DNA of 64,000 bases. Origin: Terriglobia bacterium. Its GTDB lineage: Bacteria; Acidobacteriota; Terriglobia; Bryobacterales; Bryobacteraceae. The stretch's first letter is position 1. The number at the start of each line of letters is the position of its first letter. The stretch is taken from NCBI GenBank assembly GCA_020073145.1, contig JAIQFS010000010.1, forward strand, positions 1 through 64,000, read 5' to 3'. The notes beneath the pieces are model-generated. The model ran no database searches. It was not told the origin of the DNA and worked only from the letters and a program-made list of their open reading frames with translations. The translations under genes were made by a program, and so were the position numbers. Below, piece after piece: positions 8,800-17,368 of this stretch.

Positions 8800-9552
8800 T
8801 CACTCGGGTTGAGCGAGACGCCGAAACAGATCGGCGAACTGCCCGAGGGAGAGCTGCTCGGCCCGGAGCTTGCCCTCGGGCCAGGCTTCCACGCGATCTT
8901 TGCCGTACACCTCGGCCAGATTGTTGCGGAGGGTCTTGCGCTTGTGGCGAAAGCAGTGGCCGACGAATTCCAGAAATCGGGTGGGGTCGGCGATGTCGAG
9001 ATCCAGGCGCCGCGGCTGGAGCAGCACCACGGCCGAATCCACCTTTGGGGGCGGGTGGAAGGCCGAAGGCTTGACTTGGAAGCACAGGCGGGTCTCGGCG
9101 AAGACCGCCATACGCACGGTGAGAAAGCCGTAATCGCGAGTGCCGGGCCGGGCTACGAGACGGTCGGCCACTTCCTTCTGAATGAGAAACACGGCCCGAG
9201 GCAGGTCGAGCGCGGCGGTCATCTCCAGAATCGGCGAGGTGATGTAGTACGGCAGGTTGCCCACCACGGGGGCGCGGCCCCATTGGGCCAGGCCGGCTTC
9301 GAGCACGTCGGCGTGGACCACCTGCAAGCGCGGGTCACCGGCGAAGCGGGCGCGGAGATGAGCGACCAGGTAAGGGTCCACTTCCACGGCCACCACCCGG
9401 TCGGCGCGCTGGAGCAGCCTTTCGGTGAGCGCGCCGCGGCCGGGGCCGATCTCGATGACGAGGTTCTCGCGGGAAGGACACGCGGCGGCGGCGATGCGCT
9501 CAAGAATCGCCCCCTTGACGAGGAAGTGTTGGCCGAGTTTGGGTCGCAGCAC
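8800..9552 (-). CDS. rsmA: 16S rRNA dimethyladenosine transferase RsmA (KsgA)
   Basis: SAM-dependent enzyme that dimethylates two adjacent adenines near the 3' end of 16S rRNA. Motifs seen are LGQHFL at the N-terminus, the SAM loop IEIGPGRGALTE, the catalytic NLPYYI, and HKRKTLRNNL in the C-terminal domain. Length (250 residues) is normal. The start is a GTG at 9552. It follows the anti-sigma gene by 13 bases on the same strand. Confidence 0.93.
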   Translation of the reverse strand: MLRPKLGQHFLVKGAILERIAAAACPSRENLVIEIGPGRGALTERLLQRADRVVAVEVDPYLVAHLRARFAGDPRLQVVHADVLEAGLAQWGRAPVVGNLPYYITSPILEMTAALDLPRAVFLIQKEVADRLVARPGTRDYGFLTVRMAVFAETRLCFQVKPSAFHPPPKVDSAVVLLQPRRLDLDIADPTRFLEFVGHCFRHKRKTLRNNLAEVYGKDRVEAWPEGKLRAEQLSLGQFADLFRRLAQPE

Positions 9553-9565
9553 GCGGAAGGAGCGG

Positions 9566-10300
9566 TCAGCCCCTCACATTGCGGCGGCGGGCATGGAAGG
9601 ACAACTGGGTCTTGCCCCAGGTGTTCTTGCCGTTAAAGGTGGCCGGAGTGAAGCGGGAGAACAGGATAATGCTCTGCATTTCGGGCGTGAGCCGGCCCCG
9701 ACTGACCTGGTAATCCGCCACGCGGCCGGTTTCATCGATGGTCAACTCGAGCACGGTCTCATCGCCGGACCCGACGAAATCAGCAGACTCCATGCGGGGG
9801 GAATCGCCGGTCCAGAGCCAGGTCGGGGAGCCCGGCCCGGGCAAGCTTTCCACCAGCCGTCCATCGGGATCGCTAGCAATCGAGAGCCGCAGATCGTCGT
9901 GGAAGTTGTGGCGGAAGCTGAGGCTCGGAACGAGCATGCCGAACAGGAGCAGGGCGGAAAGCAATCCTCCCGCAAAGGGCAAAGCCAGAGGCCGCATCAA
10001 GTTTTCAAAGAGCAGTTCAGAGCGTTCGGCCCAGAAACGGAAACGGGCGGAGTAACTGGCTCGCGCCAGCTGGCGGGAGCGCTCGTGAGAAGCAAGCACA
10101 CGCAATTGCATCGCGAGTCCGGCGGGCATGGGCACCCGGTCGATGCTGCGCAGCGCCGCACGCGTCGATTGCAGAGACTGGAAGCGGGCGTTGCAGGCCG
10201 GGCATGTTTCCAAGTGCGCCGACACGCCATCCCGCTCCGGGTCCGCCAGAATCCGGTCGAGGAACAAAGAAATTTGTTCTTGCACGCTTTGACAACTCAT
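9566..10300 (-). CDS. Zinc-finger anti-sigma factor
   Basis: The N-terminus carries the zinc-binding anti-sigma signature H-x3-C-x2-C (His29, Cys33, Cys36). One transmembrane segment follows (ALPFAGGLLSALLLFGMLVP), then a C-terminal domain that should be periplasmic and whose DETGRVADYQVSRG segment resembles TonB-C-like energy-transduction domains. It begins 4 bases after the ECF sigma gene, the standard pairing, and would hold that sigma factor at the membrane until a signal is sensed. Confidence 0.85.
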   Translation of the reverse strand: MSCQSVQEQISLFLDRILADPERDGVSAHLETCPACNARFQSLQSTRAALRSIDRVPMPAGLAMQLRVLASHERSRQLARASYSARFRFWAERSELLFENLMRPLALPFAGGLLSALLLFGMLVPSLSFRHNFHDDLRLSIASDPDGRLVESLPGPGSPTWLWTGDSPRMESADFVGSGDETVLELTIDETGRVADYQVSRGRLTPEMQSIILFSRFTPATFNGKNTWGKTQLSFHARRRNVRG

Positions 10301-10304
10301 AGCC

Positions 10305-10964
10305 CTACTCTGCCGTGTTCGGCACCAATCGCAAAGGCCGTCTGCGTATCAGGTCGCCTTTGAGTTCTTCCCGCAGAGCCTCCCGGCCCCGCAGGATTCT
10401 AGACTTCACCGTTCCCAGAGACACCCCCAGAATCTCCGCGATTTCTTCATAGCTCAGGTCCGTAATGTCCCGAAGCACAACGGCCGATCGAAACACCGGA
10501 TTGATGCGGTCTAACGCCGCCTGGATCATCCCCGCTTGCTCGTGATCCGACGTCACCTCGAACGGCGTGCGGCTGGAGTCGGGAATGGTTTCCTGCCAGG
10601 TGCGCGCATCGTACGGATCGGTATCCAACTCCACTTCACGGCGGCGGTGGCGAAAGAACCAACGCCGGGCATTGTGCGCTTCATTCACCGAGATTCGGTA
10701 AATCCACGTCTTGAGAGTGCTCTGGCCGCGAAAGTTGCCGATGTTCCGAAAGACCTTGAGGAAGACTTCCTGGACTACATCGGAGGCCTCGCCCTCATCA
10801 TTGAGGAGACGCAGGCAGAGCGTATAGACCGGTTGCTGAAAGCGCGCCAGCAGTTCTTCATAAGCGCGCTCGTGCCCGGCGCGGAGCGATTCGATCAGGC
10901 GCTGATCGTCAGCGTCCGCTCCCGCATCGTGCTCCGAATTCAATTCCAGGATCGCGGTGGCCAC
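10305..10964 (-). CDS. ECF RNA polymerase sigma factor, RpoE type
   Basis: 219 residues with sigma region 2 ([34 protein letters not shown]) and region 4 ([20 protein letters not shown]), and no region 1.1 or 3. The anti-sigma gene follows directly. A promoter closely matching the sigma-E consensus lies at 11027-11055, about 65 bases upstream, which suggests that the factor activates its own operon. Confidence 0.93.
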   Translation of the reverse strand: MATAILELNSEHDAGADADDQRLIESLRAGHERAYEELLARFQQPVYTLCLRLLNDEGEASDVVQEVFLKVFRNIGNFRGQSTLKTWIYRISVNEAHNARRWFFRHRRREVELDTDPYDARTWQETIPDSSRTPFEVTSDHEQAGMIQAALDRINPVFRSAVVLRDITDLSYEEIAEILGVSLGTVKSRILRGREALREELKGDLIRRRPLRLVPNTAE

Positions 10965-11026
10965 GGCCAGCCCTCACATTCGGCCCGATTTAAAGCTATC
11001 AGGATTCCGATCCTCTTGCAAAAGGA

Positions 11027-11055
11027 TTTGACCCCGGATGGAGGGGGAAAGTTCC
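11027..11055 (-). promoter_or_regulatory. Sigma-E-like promoter of the ECF sigma operon
   Basis: Read on the minus strand, GGAACTT (11055-11049) is followed by a 15-base spacer and GGTCAAA (11033-11027). This is a near match to the RpoE-family consensus GGAACTT-N15/16-GGTCTAA. The resulting leader would be about 55 bases. The lipA promoter points away on the other strand within the next 50 bases. Confidence 0.65.
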
Positions 11056-11102
11056 AGCGGATGGGAAGTGCAACGAGATCAATGAGTTGTACACTGGGAA
11101 GA

Positions 11103-11969
11103 GTGCTGGTTTCAATCACCCCCCGGCTTCCCCGCCCCACGTGGCTGCGCGCCCCGGCCCCGGCCGGCGAGAACTATCAGGAATTAAAGGACTTGATCGG
11201 CCGATTGCGGCTGCACACGGTGTGCGAAAGCGCGGCCTGCCCGAATGTGGGGGAATGCTGGAACCAGCGGACGGCCACGTTCATGATCCTGGGGAACGTT
11301 TGCACGCGCCGCTGCGGTTTTTGCGCGGTGGAAAAAGGCGCGCCGCTGCCGGTGGACTACGACGAGCCCCAGCGCGTGGCGGAGGCGGTGGCGGCGATGG
11401 GGCTGCGCTTCGCGGTGGTGACGAGCGTCAACCGGGACGACCGGGCGGACGGAGGGGCCGAATTGTTTGCGCACACGATTCGGGCGATCCGCGCGCGGGT
11501 ACCGGGCTGCGGCGTGGAGGTGCTGATTCCCGACTTTCAGGGCAACCGGACCGCGGTGGCAACGGTGATGGAAGCGGCACCGGACGTGCTCAACCACAAC
11601 ACCGAAACGGTGCCGCGACTCTATCGACAAGTGCGGCTGGGCGCGCGCTATGAGCGCTCACTGGAGGTACTGCGGTACGCCAAGGAACTGGGGCCCGATT
11701 GCCCAACCAAGTCGGGGCTGATGCTCGGGCTGGGCGAAACCGCGGAAGAAGTGCTGGAAGTGATGCGCGATCTGCGCGCCCAGGGGGTCGACATTCTGAC
11801 GCTTGGCCAGTATCTGCGACCGTCGGCCAAGCACCTGCCGATCGTGCGCTACGTGCCGCCGGAGGAATTCGAGGACTTGCGCCGGGCGGGCGTAGAGATG
11901 GGGTTCGGGCACGTGGAATCGGGCCCGCTGGTGCGCAGCTCGTATCACGCATCGAACGCCGTCAAGTAG
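11103..11969 (+). CDS. lipA: Lipoyl synthase
   Basis: Radical-SAM enzyme that inserts two sulfurs into octanoyl groups bound to lipoyl domains. The auxiliary cluster motif C-x4-C-x5-C ([12 protein letters not shown]), the radical-SAM C-x3-C-x2-C (CTRRCGFC) and the C-terminal RSSYHA serine are all present. I prefer the GTG at 11103 (288 residues, beginning LVSITPRLP) because a -10-like TACACT ends 7 bases before it, the leaderless geometry repeated elsewhere in this window. ATGs at 11082 and 11061 are in frame alternatives. Confidence 0.93.
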   Translation: MLVSITPRLPRPTWLRAPAPAGENYQELKDLIGRLRLHTVCESAACPNVGECWNQRTATFMILGNVCTRRCGFCAVEKGAPLPVDYDEPQRVAEAVAAMGLRFAVVTSVNRDDRADGGAELFAHTIRAIRARVPGCGVEVLIPDFQGNRTAVATVMEAAPDVLNHNTETVPRLYRQVRLGARYERSLEVLRYAKELGPDCPTKSGLMLGLGETAEEVLEVMRDLRAQGVDILTLGQYLRPSAKHLPIVRYVPPEEFEDLRRAGVEMGFGHVESGPLVRSSYHASNAVK

Positions 11970-11981
11970 CGGTTTCTGGAA

Positions 11982-12851
11982 ATGCAATCGTCCCCTGTGC
12001 GCAACCGGCTGATGCTGGCGGCCGCGGCGCTGCTGTTTTCCACCGGCGGGGCGGCCATCAAAGCGGCGACGCTAACGAGTTGGCAGGTGGCCAGCTTTCG
12101 GTCGGCTGTGGCCGCGATCTTCTTGTTGGCCGCGATGCCAGAAGCGCGGCGCGGCTGGCGCTGGCGGATGACGCCGGTGGCCGCGGCGTACGCGGCCACG
12201 CTGGTGCTGTTTGTGCTGGCAACCCGGCTAACGACGGCGGCGAATGCGATTTTCCTGCAAGACACGGCGCCGCTGTACGTGCTGCTGCTGGGACCGTGGC
12301 TGCTACGCGAGCGCGTGCGGTTGGCGGACTTCGCGTACATGCTGGCCGTGGCGGCGGGGATGTCGTTGTTCTTCTTGGGCAGTCAATCAGCGGCGGCGAC
12401 CGCGCCTGACCCGGCGCGCGGCAATCTCATCGCCCTGGCCTGCGGGATCACCTGGGCGCTGACCATTACCGGCCTTCGGTGGCTGGGACGCGGCGGCGCA
12501 AGCGACTCGGCCATGGCCACGGTCGCAGCCGGCAACGTGATGGCCGCGCTGGCCGCGCTTCCGATGGCCTTACCGGCGCCAGCCGCCGGACCGGCCAATG
12601 TCTCGGTGATCCTTTATTTGGGCGTGGTGCAAATCGGCGTGGCGTATGTTCTGGTGACGCGCGCGATTCGCCACGTGCCGGCGTTTGAAGCCACCACCGT
12701 GCTGCTGCTCGAGCCCGCTTTGAATCCCGTCTGGGCCTGGCTGGTACATGGGGAAAAACCGGGGCCATGGGCGCTGACGGGCGGCGCGGTGATTCTGGCG
12801 GCGACGCTGGTGAATGCGTGGCGGCAGGGGGCGAGGGGCGCGGTAGCGTAA
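11982..12851 (+). CDS. EamA-family (DMT superfamily) transporter
   Basis: 289 residues with about ten hydrophobic helices arranged as two EamA repeats. The second repeat ends in the usual LLLEPALNPVWAWL(V)HGEKP segment. Such proteins export small metabolites or amino acids; the substrate is not predictable. It starts 12 bases after lipA and is probably cotranscribed. Confidence 0.88.
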   Translation: MQSSPVRNRLMLAAAALLFSTGGAAIKAATLTSWQVASFRSAVAAIFLLAAMPEARRGWRWRMTPVAAAYAATLVLFVLATRLTTAANAIFLQDTAPLYVLLLGPWLLRERVRLADFAYMLAVAAGMSLFFLGSQSAAATAPDPARGNLIALACGITWALTITGLRWLGRGGASDSAMATVAAGNVMAALAALPMALPAPAAGPANVSVILYLGVVQIGVAYVLVTRAIRHVPAFEATTVLLLEPALNPVWAWLVHGEKPGPWALTGGAVILAATLVNAWRQGARGAVA

Positions 12852-12900
12852 CGCTGGATTGCACCGGCCCACGGTCATTTGGGAGGTCCGACAGGGGATG

Positions 12901-13044
12901 TTATGCAAAAGACTCAGGCTGGGGGTGCCACTCCATGATGCGCTGAACCGGCAGCCACTCATCGTGGAGGCTTCGAACGATCCCATACTCGCCAGGCTTC
13001 TGACCGTACTTCACCATGACGAAGTCGAACAATCTGCCGAGCAC
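12901..13044 (-). CDS. Short ORF or gene remnant, unrecognised
   Basis: A minus-strand frame reads a coherent, well-mixed peptide ending VQRIMEWHPQPESFA. It can start at GTG 13044 (47 residues) or ATG 13017 (38 residues); the frame stays open without a start codon for about another 20 codons. No Shine-Dalgarno site is visible at either start. It could be the 3' end of a decayed gene. It sits just downstream of the MazF-like gene on the same strand in a stretch of about 260 bases that is otherwise empty. Confidence 0.3.
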   Translation of the reverse strand: MLGRLFDFVMVKYGQKPGEYGIVRSLHDEWLPVQRIMEWHPQPESFA

Positions 13045-13111
13045 AGGTGATGACGGCAACTGCGGACGCCGGCATTCGATACTGCTTTCTGATAACAGCG
13101 ATGGCCGTCAT

Positions 13112-13465
13112 TCACAGATCCAACACCATCCGAAGACCGGCGTCTACGGACGTTTGGAGGCGCTTTGGAAGCGTGCCTGCCGGCTCGGAAAGGAATTCGC
13201 GATCGAGCGTGAACAGCTGTGACACGTTGACCACGGAGTCTCGGGGCAAACCGGAGGTTTTCGCCATCAGGAGCACATTACCGGGGGCGTCGGCGAGTTG
13301 GAGATTTCCCGTAATCACGGCGACCACCAGCGTTTGGATCCGGCTTTGGTTAAAGGAATCGGCTTGAACGACCAGAACGGGCCGCCGAAAGCCTGGTTCC
13401 GAGCGCCGAGGCTCGGGCAGGTCAGCCCACCAGATCTCCCCGCGCTGGACAGTGGCGCGGCTCAC
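13112..13465 (-). CDS. mazF: MazF/PemK-family endoribonuclease toxin
   Basis: 117 residues with the family's N-terminal QRGEIWWADLPEPRRSEPG, RPVLVVQADSFN and the SGLPRDSVVNVSQL core. MazF toxins cut mRNA at short sequences when the labile antitoxin is lost. The GTG start overlaps the antitoxin stop by four bases (GTGA), so the two are translationally coupled. Confidence 0.9.
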   Translation of the reverse strand: MSRATVQRGEIWWADLPEPRRSEPGFRRPVLVVQADSFNQSRIQTLVVAVITGNLQLADAPGNVLLMAKTSGLPRDSVVNVSQLFTLDREFLSEPAGTLPKRLQTSVDAGLRMVLDL

Positions 13466-13698
13466 CAGGAGTCCTTGTCAAACGATTTCAACTGGGCCCG
13501 GAGAAACGCAGGATCGAGCTTGGCGGGCTGGCGGCCATAGACCTCATCCAGGCGCTTTCTGATCGCGTCTCCCTGGCGGCGTTCGAGATACTCCGCGATG
13601 GCCGCGGCATACAGCTTGCTGCGGGAGAGACTGAGTTTCCTGGCAGCCGTTTCCGCCAATTCGAAAAGCTCATCGGGAAGGGACACGGCCGTTTTCAT
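13462..13698 (-). CDS. MazE-like ribbon-helix-helix antitoxin
   Basis: 78 residues. The N-terminal MKTAVSLPDELFELAE is a typical ribbon-helix-helix DNA-binding strand and helix, and the acidic C-terminal tail probably wraps the toxin. The start codon lies inside the palindromic operator at 13697-13723, and a TATACT hexamer ends 6 bases before it with no Shine-Dalgarno site, so the message is probably leaderless. The ORF remains open far upstream, but that part is antisense to the next gene. Confidence 0.85.
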   Translation of the reverse strand: MKTAVSLPDELFELAETAARKLSLSRSKLYAAAIAEYLERRQGDAIRKRLDEVYGRQPAKLDPAFLRAQLKSFDKDSW

Positions 13699-13723
13699 AC
13701 TCTGAGTATAACACAGGTTATAC
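13697..13723. promoter_or_regulatory. Two overlapping palindromes at the mazEF-like promoter
   Basis: GTATAAC-ACAG-GTTATAC (13706-13723, perfect 7-bp arms) overlaps ATACTC-T-GAGTAT (13697-13709, perfect 6-bp arms). The first contains the TATA element and the second contains the antitoxin start codon. This fits an operator bound by the ribbon-helix-helix antitoxin for autorepression. Confidence 0.7.
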
Positions 13724-13797
13724 CCAGCCAACCGGCCGTTTGTGGAAGGAGCATGGATTGTCCGGATCGCTCGCCCTGATGGGGATTTCGAGCGCGC

Positions 13798-14352
13798 ATG
13801 CGGGATCGGCGCTGGCGCCGGGCGGGACAGACCCGGCTGGACAGATGGATTGACGCTGTAGGCATTACCGTGCCGTCCAACCTGTTGCCGGAGTTGCTCA
13901 TGTTCACCGGCGCGGCGTGGCTGGCGCGCGCCTGGTACCGGTATCACGGGGAATTCGAACCGGCGCAGATCGGGCGCCTGATCCGGGACGAAGCAGTTTC
14001 GCAGATGCGCCCCAGAGCGGTGCGACTGACCGGCGAAATTCTGGGCCACGGAACCCCGGGATTGATCTGGAGTCCCGACCTGGTCCTGCGCGATTCGAGC
14101 GGGATGGTCTTCGTGCTGTACCGGCAATCGATCCCTCTCGCGAGACTGATTTTTGCGGTGAGCACTCCGGAATCGTTAACTGGGAAGACGGTGGAACTGG
14201 AATGCTGGTTCCGGCGCGGGCTGCGGCCATATGTGGAGATGTCCAAGCTCACCACCGCCGACGGGCAGACCTACCGGGCGTATCCGCGCTGGGTGCAACA
14301 GGTGATTGCCGCAGCGGCGATCGTGATTGGATACTTCTGGCTCACTGCCTGA
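13798..14352 (+). CDS. Orphan membrane-anchored domain related to the C-terminal region of M48 (HtpX-like) proteases
   Basis: 184 residues. After an N-terminal helix (LLPELLMFTGAAWLARAWY) the protein reads RPRAVRLTGEILGHGTPGLI, then DLVLRDSSGMVFVLYRQ, VELECWFRRGLRPYVEMSKL and a final transmembrane helix. I recall this order (gain of an OB-like 'GEIIGRGIPG...DYRQ...GWYRR' module) from the C-terminal half of some M48 metalloproteases. The HExxH catalytic part is absent and the frame is closed just upstream by a TGA at 13777. So it is either a free-standing module or a truncated gene. Confidence 0.55.
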   Translation: MRDRRWRRAGQTRLDRWIDAVGITVPSNLLPELLMFTGAAWLARAWYRYHGEFEPAQIGRLIRDEAVSQMRPRAVRLTGEILGHGTPGLIWSPDLVLRDSSGMVFVLYRQSIPLARLIFAVSTPESLTGKTVELECWFRRGLRPYVEMSKLTTADGQTYRAYPRWVQQVIAAAAIVIGYFWLTA

Positions 14353-14410
14353 TGGTTGCGATCAGCGCCCCGCAGGTCTACTAGAAGGATAGCTACAATC
14401 GAAATACCCG

Positions 14411-15142
14411 ATGCCGCAGTGGGACGCCGACCTCTATCTGAAATACGGAAACCAGCGGACGCAGCCGGTGATCGATCTGGTAAACCGTATCCAATTGGAG
14501 AATCCGCGGCGGACTGCGGATCTCGGATGCGGCCCCGGGAACAGCACCGAGGTGCTACGCCGGCGCTGGCCGGACAGCCTGCTGGTAGGAGTGGATCACT
14601 CGCCGGAGATGATCGCGAAGGCCCGGAAGTCCTTTCCGGACGGCCGGTGGGAGTTGGGCGACGCCGCCACGTGGAACGCGGGCGAACCCGTCGACCTAGT
14701 GTTTTCCAATGCCATGCTGCACTGGATCCCCAACCATGCCGCGGTGTGCCGCCATCTGTTCGATCAAGTGGCGGCGCGGGGGGCGCTGGCGGTGCAGGTG
14801 CCGGCTCATTACGATTCGCCGCTCCATCGGGAAATCCTGGAAGTCTCCCGGGACGCTGAGTGGGTGGAGCGGATGGAGGGCGCTCGACAGGCGCTGACGC
14901 ACGAGTCTCCGGCGTTCTACTACGATCTCCTGGCGCCGCGCGCGGCTCATATGGACGTGTGGGAGACAACCTACCACCACGCGCTCCCAGGCCCGGAAGC
15001 GGTATTGGAGTGGTTTCGCGGAACCGGTCTGCGGCCCTTCCTGGAGGCCCTGGAGAGCGTCGAGCAGCGCGGCCGATTTGATATTCCCCTTCCGCAGGCT
15101 GTTCTTCGTTGCCTACCGTTAACAGGGCGGTGCTGTACGTAA
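14411..15142 (+). pseudogene. tam: Trans-aconitate 2-methyltransferase (Tam-like), 3' end frameshifted and shortened
   Basis: SAM-dependent methyltransferase. The SAM motif TADLGCGPGNST is near residue 36, followed by NAMLHWIPNHA, which is typical of Tam. The family C-terminus is an FPFRRLFFVAYR-type strand. Here the annotated frame drifts into LPQAVLRCLPLTGRCCT, while the +1 frame from 15081 to 15122 reads IFPFRRLFFVAYR and stops at TAA. About 20 residues normally lying before that strand are also missing. So a small deletion near 15080 has removed and frameshifted the end. The catalytic core is intact and partial activity cannot be excluded. Confidence 0.75.
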
Positions 15143-15238
15143 TGGACGTGACCGATCCGGCGCTTCATGCTACAACGAAGGTAGCGGTGGGATCGGGGAA
15201 GTAAAGGTAGCGCGAGGTTCCGCCGATTGAGTGGAATG

Positions 15239-15892
15239 ATGAATTCTATTGGTTGGTTGTTCACCTTCGGATTGGTGGCGTCCAGCGGCTATGTCATCAA
15301 CTTCGACAACGCCCCGCTGGGCAAGACTCCGTTGGGATGGACGATCCCGGCGACCAATCATGGGACGTCACCGCGATGGGAGATCCGGAAAGATCCGTCC
15401 GCCCGCACTCAGCCCTATGTGTTCGCGCCGGTTGGCAGCGACCCGCACGAACAAGGATTTTCGCTGGCCATCCTAAACGCCATGTCGCTGCGTGACGGCG
15501 ACATCAGCGTACGGTTTAAACCGGTTTCGGGCCAGGACGATCAAGGCGGCGGGCTGGTGTTTCGCTATCGGGACGAGAGGAACTATTATCTGGTCCGAGC
15601 CGACGCGCGGAACCGCCAGGTCAGCGTGTACCGCGTGGAAAACGGGCGAACCATCCCGATTCAGCCGCGCGGCCTGCCTGCTTCCACGTTTGGGGTGAAG
15701 CACAACATCCTGCCGAATACGTGGAGCATTTTGAAGATCTCGGTGCGAGGCAGCCGGTTCCAGGTGTACGTCAATCACCGCCGCATCCTGCAGGCCGACG
15801 ACTCGGCTTCGCCCTCCTCCGGCAAGGTCGGTCTGCTGACCGTGAACGACTCCGTCACTTATTTCGACGATTTCCGCGTGTACCCCAAGTAG
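15239..15892 (+). CDS. Secreted LamG/DUF1080-like beta-sandwich protein
   Basis: About 217 residues with a signal peptide (MNSIGWLFTFGLVASSG). The mature part reads INFDNAPLGKTPLGWTI, GGLVFRYRDERNYYLVRADAR, VSVYRVENG and NTWSILKISVRGSRFQVYVN, the pattern of DUF1080/3-keto-disaccharide hydrolase-type concanavalin-like folds. These bind or cut polysaccharides in many Acidobacteriota and Planctomycetes. Substrate is unknown. ATG codons at 15236 and 15239 and a TTG at 15227 are possible starts. Confidence 0.7.
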   Translation: MNSIGWLFTFGLVASSGYVINFDNAPLGKTPLGWTIPATNHGTSPRWEIRKDPSARTQPYVFAPVGSDPHEQGFSLAILNAMSLRDGDISVRFKPVSGQDDQGGGLVFRYRDERNYYLVRADARNRQVSVYRVENGRTIPIQPRGLPASTFGVKHNILPNTWSILKISVRGSRFQVYVNHRRILQADDSASPSSGKVGLLTVNDSVTYFDDFRVYPK

Positions 15893-15950
15893 GCCTTCTC
15901 GAGGGCGCTGCCGCCCCAAAATGCGGGTGGCGACTTCTGCCCGCCCAGCC

Positions 15951-17312
15951 CTACCGGGAGAACCGGATGGAATTCACGATCTGCTGAAACACACTCTGCA
16001 ACTGGGGGAATGTGCTTCGAGGCGCGGCGCACAGGAGATAAAAGAGTCCCTCCGGCCGGACGACGGTGAGCAGAATGTCCGCTTCCGGAGCTCCATAAGG
16101 AGACTGGTTGCCGAGGGCAGTCAGCATGGCCTCTGCGCCATCTACGCGGACGCGCTGTTGGGGAGCCGCGCTCAATTGCAGCTTAGGGCGGTCATCGTGC
16201 AAATGGCCCACCAGCTCCAGTGTGGCCGTACCGAGATCGGCACGCCCCAGGGTGGGACTAAAGTAGCCGGCAATCGCTCCGTAAGCGAGCTGCGGCGATC
16301 CATTCGAGCGGGGCACCAGGCCGTCTTTGGGGGCGATGGTCCATTGGGACAGACGGACGTCCTCGTTTGCCGTCCAATTGCTGGGGAAAGCCAGGACAAA
16401 ACGCGCGGATTGCAGTTGTTGCAAGGAGGCCGCCGGAACAACGGGCAGGGGCACGGGAACGGCAGAACCGCGCCCCCGTTCGCCTCCCGCCAGGATCAGC
16501 AGAGCTTCGGAACGGGCGCGCGCGAAATCCCCGGTCTGATACGCATACTCCCGCTGGGGAAGCGCACGGATTTCAGTTTCGAGGGCGCGCTCCCGGTTGT
16601 CGGGATTGGGATGATCGGAGAAAAACTGCAGGCCCTGGTTTCCGGTGGCGGCCAGTTTCTCGAAAAAGCGAGCCATCTCAATGGGGTTGTATCCGGCTTC
16701 GGCCAGGAGGTGAGAGCCGAGCAAATCGGCTTCACTCTCGGCCTCGCGCGAGAAATGCAGGATGAACGAGTTGGCGCCAAACCCAAGACCGAGGCGGGCC
16801 AACTGCTCAGCGGCGGCTCCTTTCGCCGCCGCGGCTGCGCCCAGCAGAGTGGTGACCAACTGCACGCCCACCGCCTTGCTGGCTTCATGGGTGCCGTGGC
16901 GAAGGATGACATGAGACATCTCGTGCGCCATGACACCAGCCAGCTGCGCTTCATTTTCCGTGGCGTTCATGACGCCGGTGAAGACGAACATCGGGCCCCC
17001 AGGCAGCGCGAATGCGTTGACTTGCGGCACGTTCAACAGGGTGAAGCTGTAGAGAAAACCACTCTGGCGCGCCTCGGGAGTGGCCGCCAGACGTTCCCCG
17101 ATGCGCCGGATGTACTCCTGCAGGAACGGATCCTGGACGACCGGGTATCGCTGCCGCACCTGCAGGGCGGCCGCTTCTCCAATTCGAATATCGTGATACG
17201 TGGAGAAGAGGTTGCGGCCGGGCTTGATGGGATCGCCGGGCTTGCGGGCCCAAGCGGCGGATGCCAGCATGAACCCGCAAAGAACCACCACGCCGTGTCG
17301 CTGGAGCCGCAT
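15951..17312 (-). CDS. Secreted M48-family zinc metalloprotease (BepA/LoiP-like)
   Basis: 453 residues with a signal peptide (ends ASAAWA). The zinc-binding motif HEMSH (in AGVMAHEMSHVILRHGTH) and the third ligand in SREAESEADLLG define M48. The preceding NVPQVNAFALPGG is also characteristic. In Gram-negative bacteria such periplasmic M48 enzymes help assemble or degrade outer-membrane proteins. The C-terminal ~180 residues are less conserved. It is divergent from ilvE, with a TATAAG hexamer in the 56-base gap. Confidence 0.9.
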   Translation of the reverse strand: MRLQRHGVVVLCGFMLASAAWARKPGDPIKPGRNLFSTYHDIRIGEAAALQVRQRYPVVQDPFLQEYIRRIGERLAATPEARQSGFLYSFTLLNVPQVNAFALPGGPMFVFTGVMNATENEAQLAGVMAHEMSHVILRHGTHEASKAVGVQLVTTLLGAAAAAKGAAAEQLARLGLGFGANSFILHFSREAESEADLLGSHLLAEAGYNPIEMARFFEKLAATGNQGLQFFSDHPNPDNRERALETEIRALPQREYAYQTGDFARARSEALLILAGGERGRGSAVPVPLPVVPAASLQQLQSARFVLAFPSNWTANEDVRLSQWTIAPKDGLVPRSNGSPQLAYGAIAGYFSPTLGRADLGTATLELVGHLHDDRPKLQLSAAPQQRVRVDGAEAMLTALGNQSPYGAPEADILLTVVRPEGLFYLLCAAPRSTFPQLQSVFQQIVNSIRFSR

Positions 17313-17357
17313 TGGAGTGTCCGTGTCGTGAGGCCTTATACCGTCATTATGCTACGT

Positions 17358-17363
17358 TATAAT
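17358..17363 (+). promoter_or_regulatory. -10 box giving a leaderless ilvE transcript
   Basis: A perfect TATAAT ends 5 bases before the ilvE ATG at 17369, so transcription should begin at or within a base or two of the start codon. No Shine-Dalgarno sequence is present. A weak -35 candidate (TTATAC, around 17336) lies inside the divergent promoter region. Confidence 0.6.
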
Positions 17364-17368
17364 GAAGC

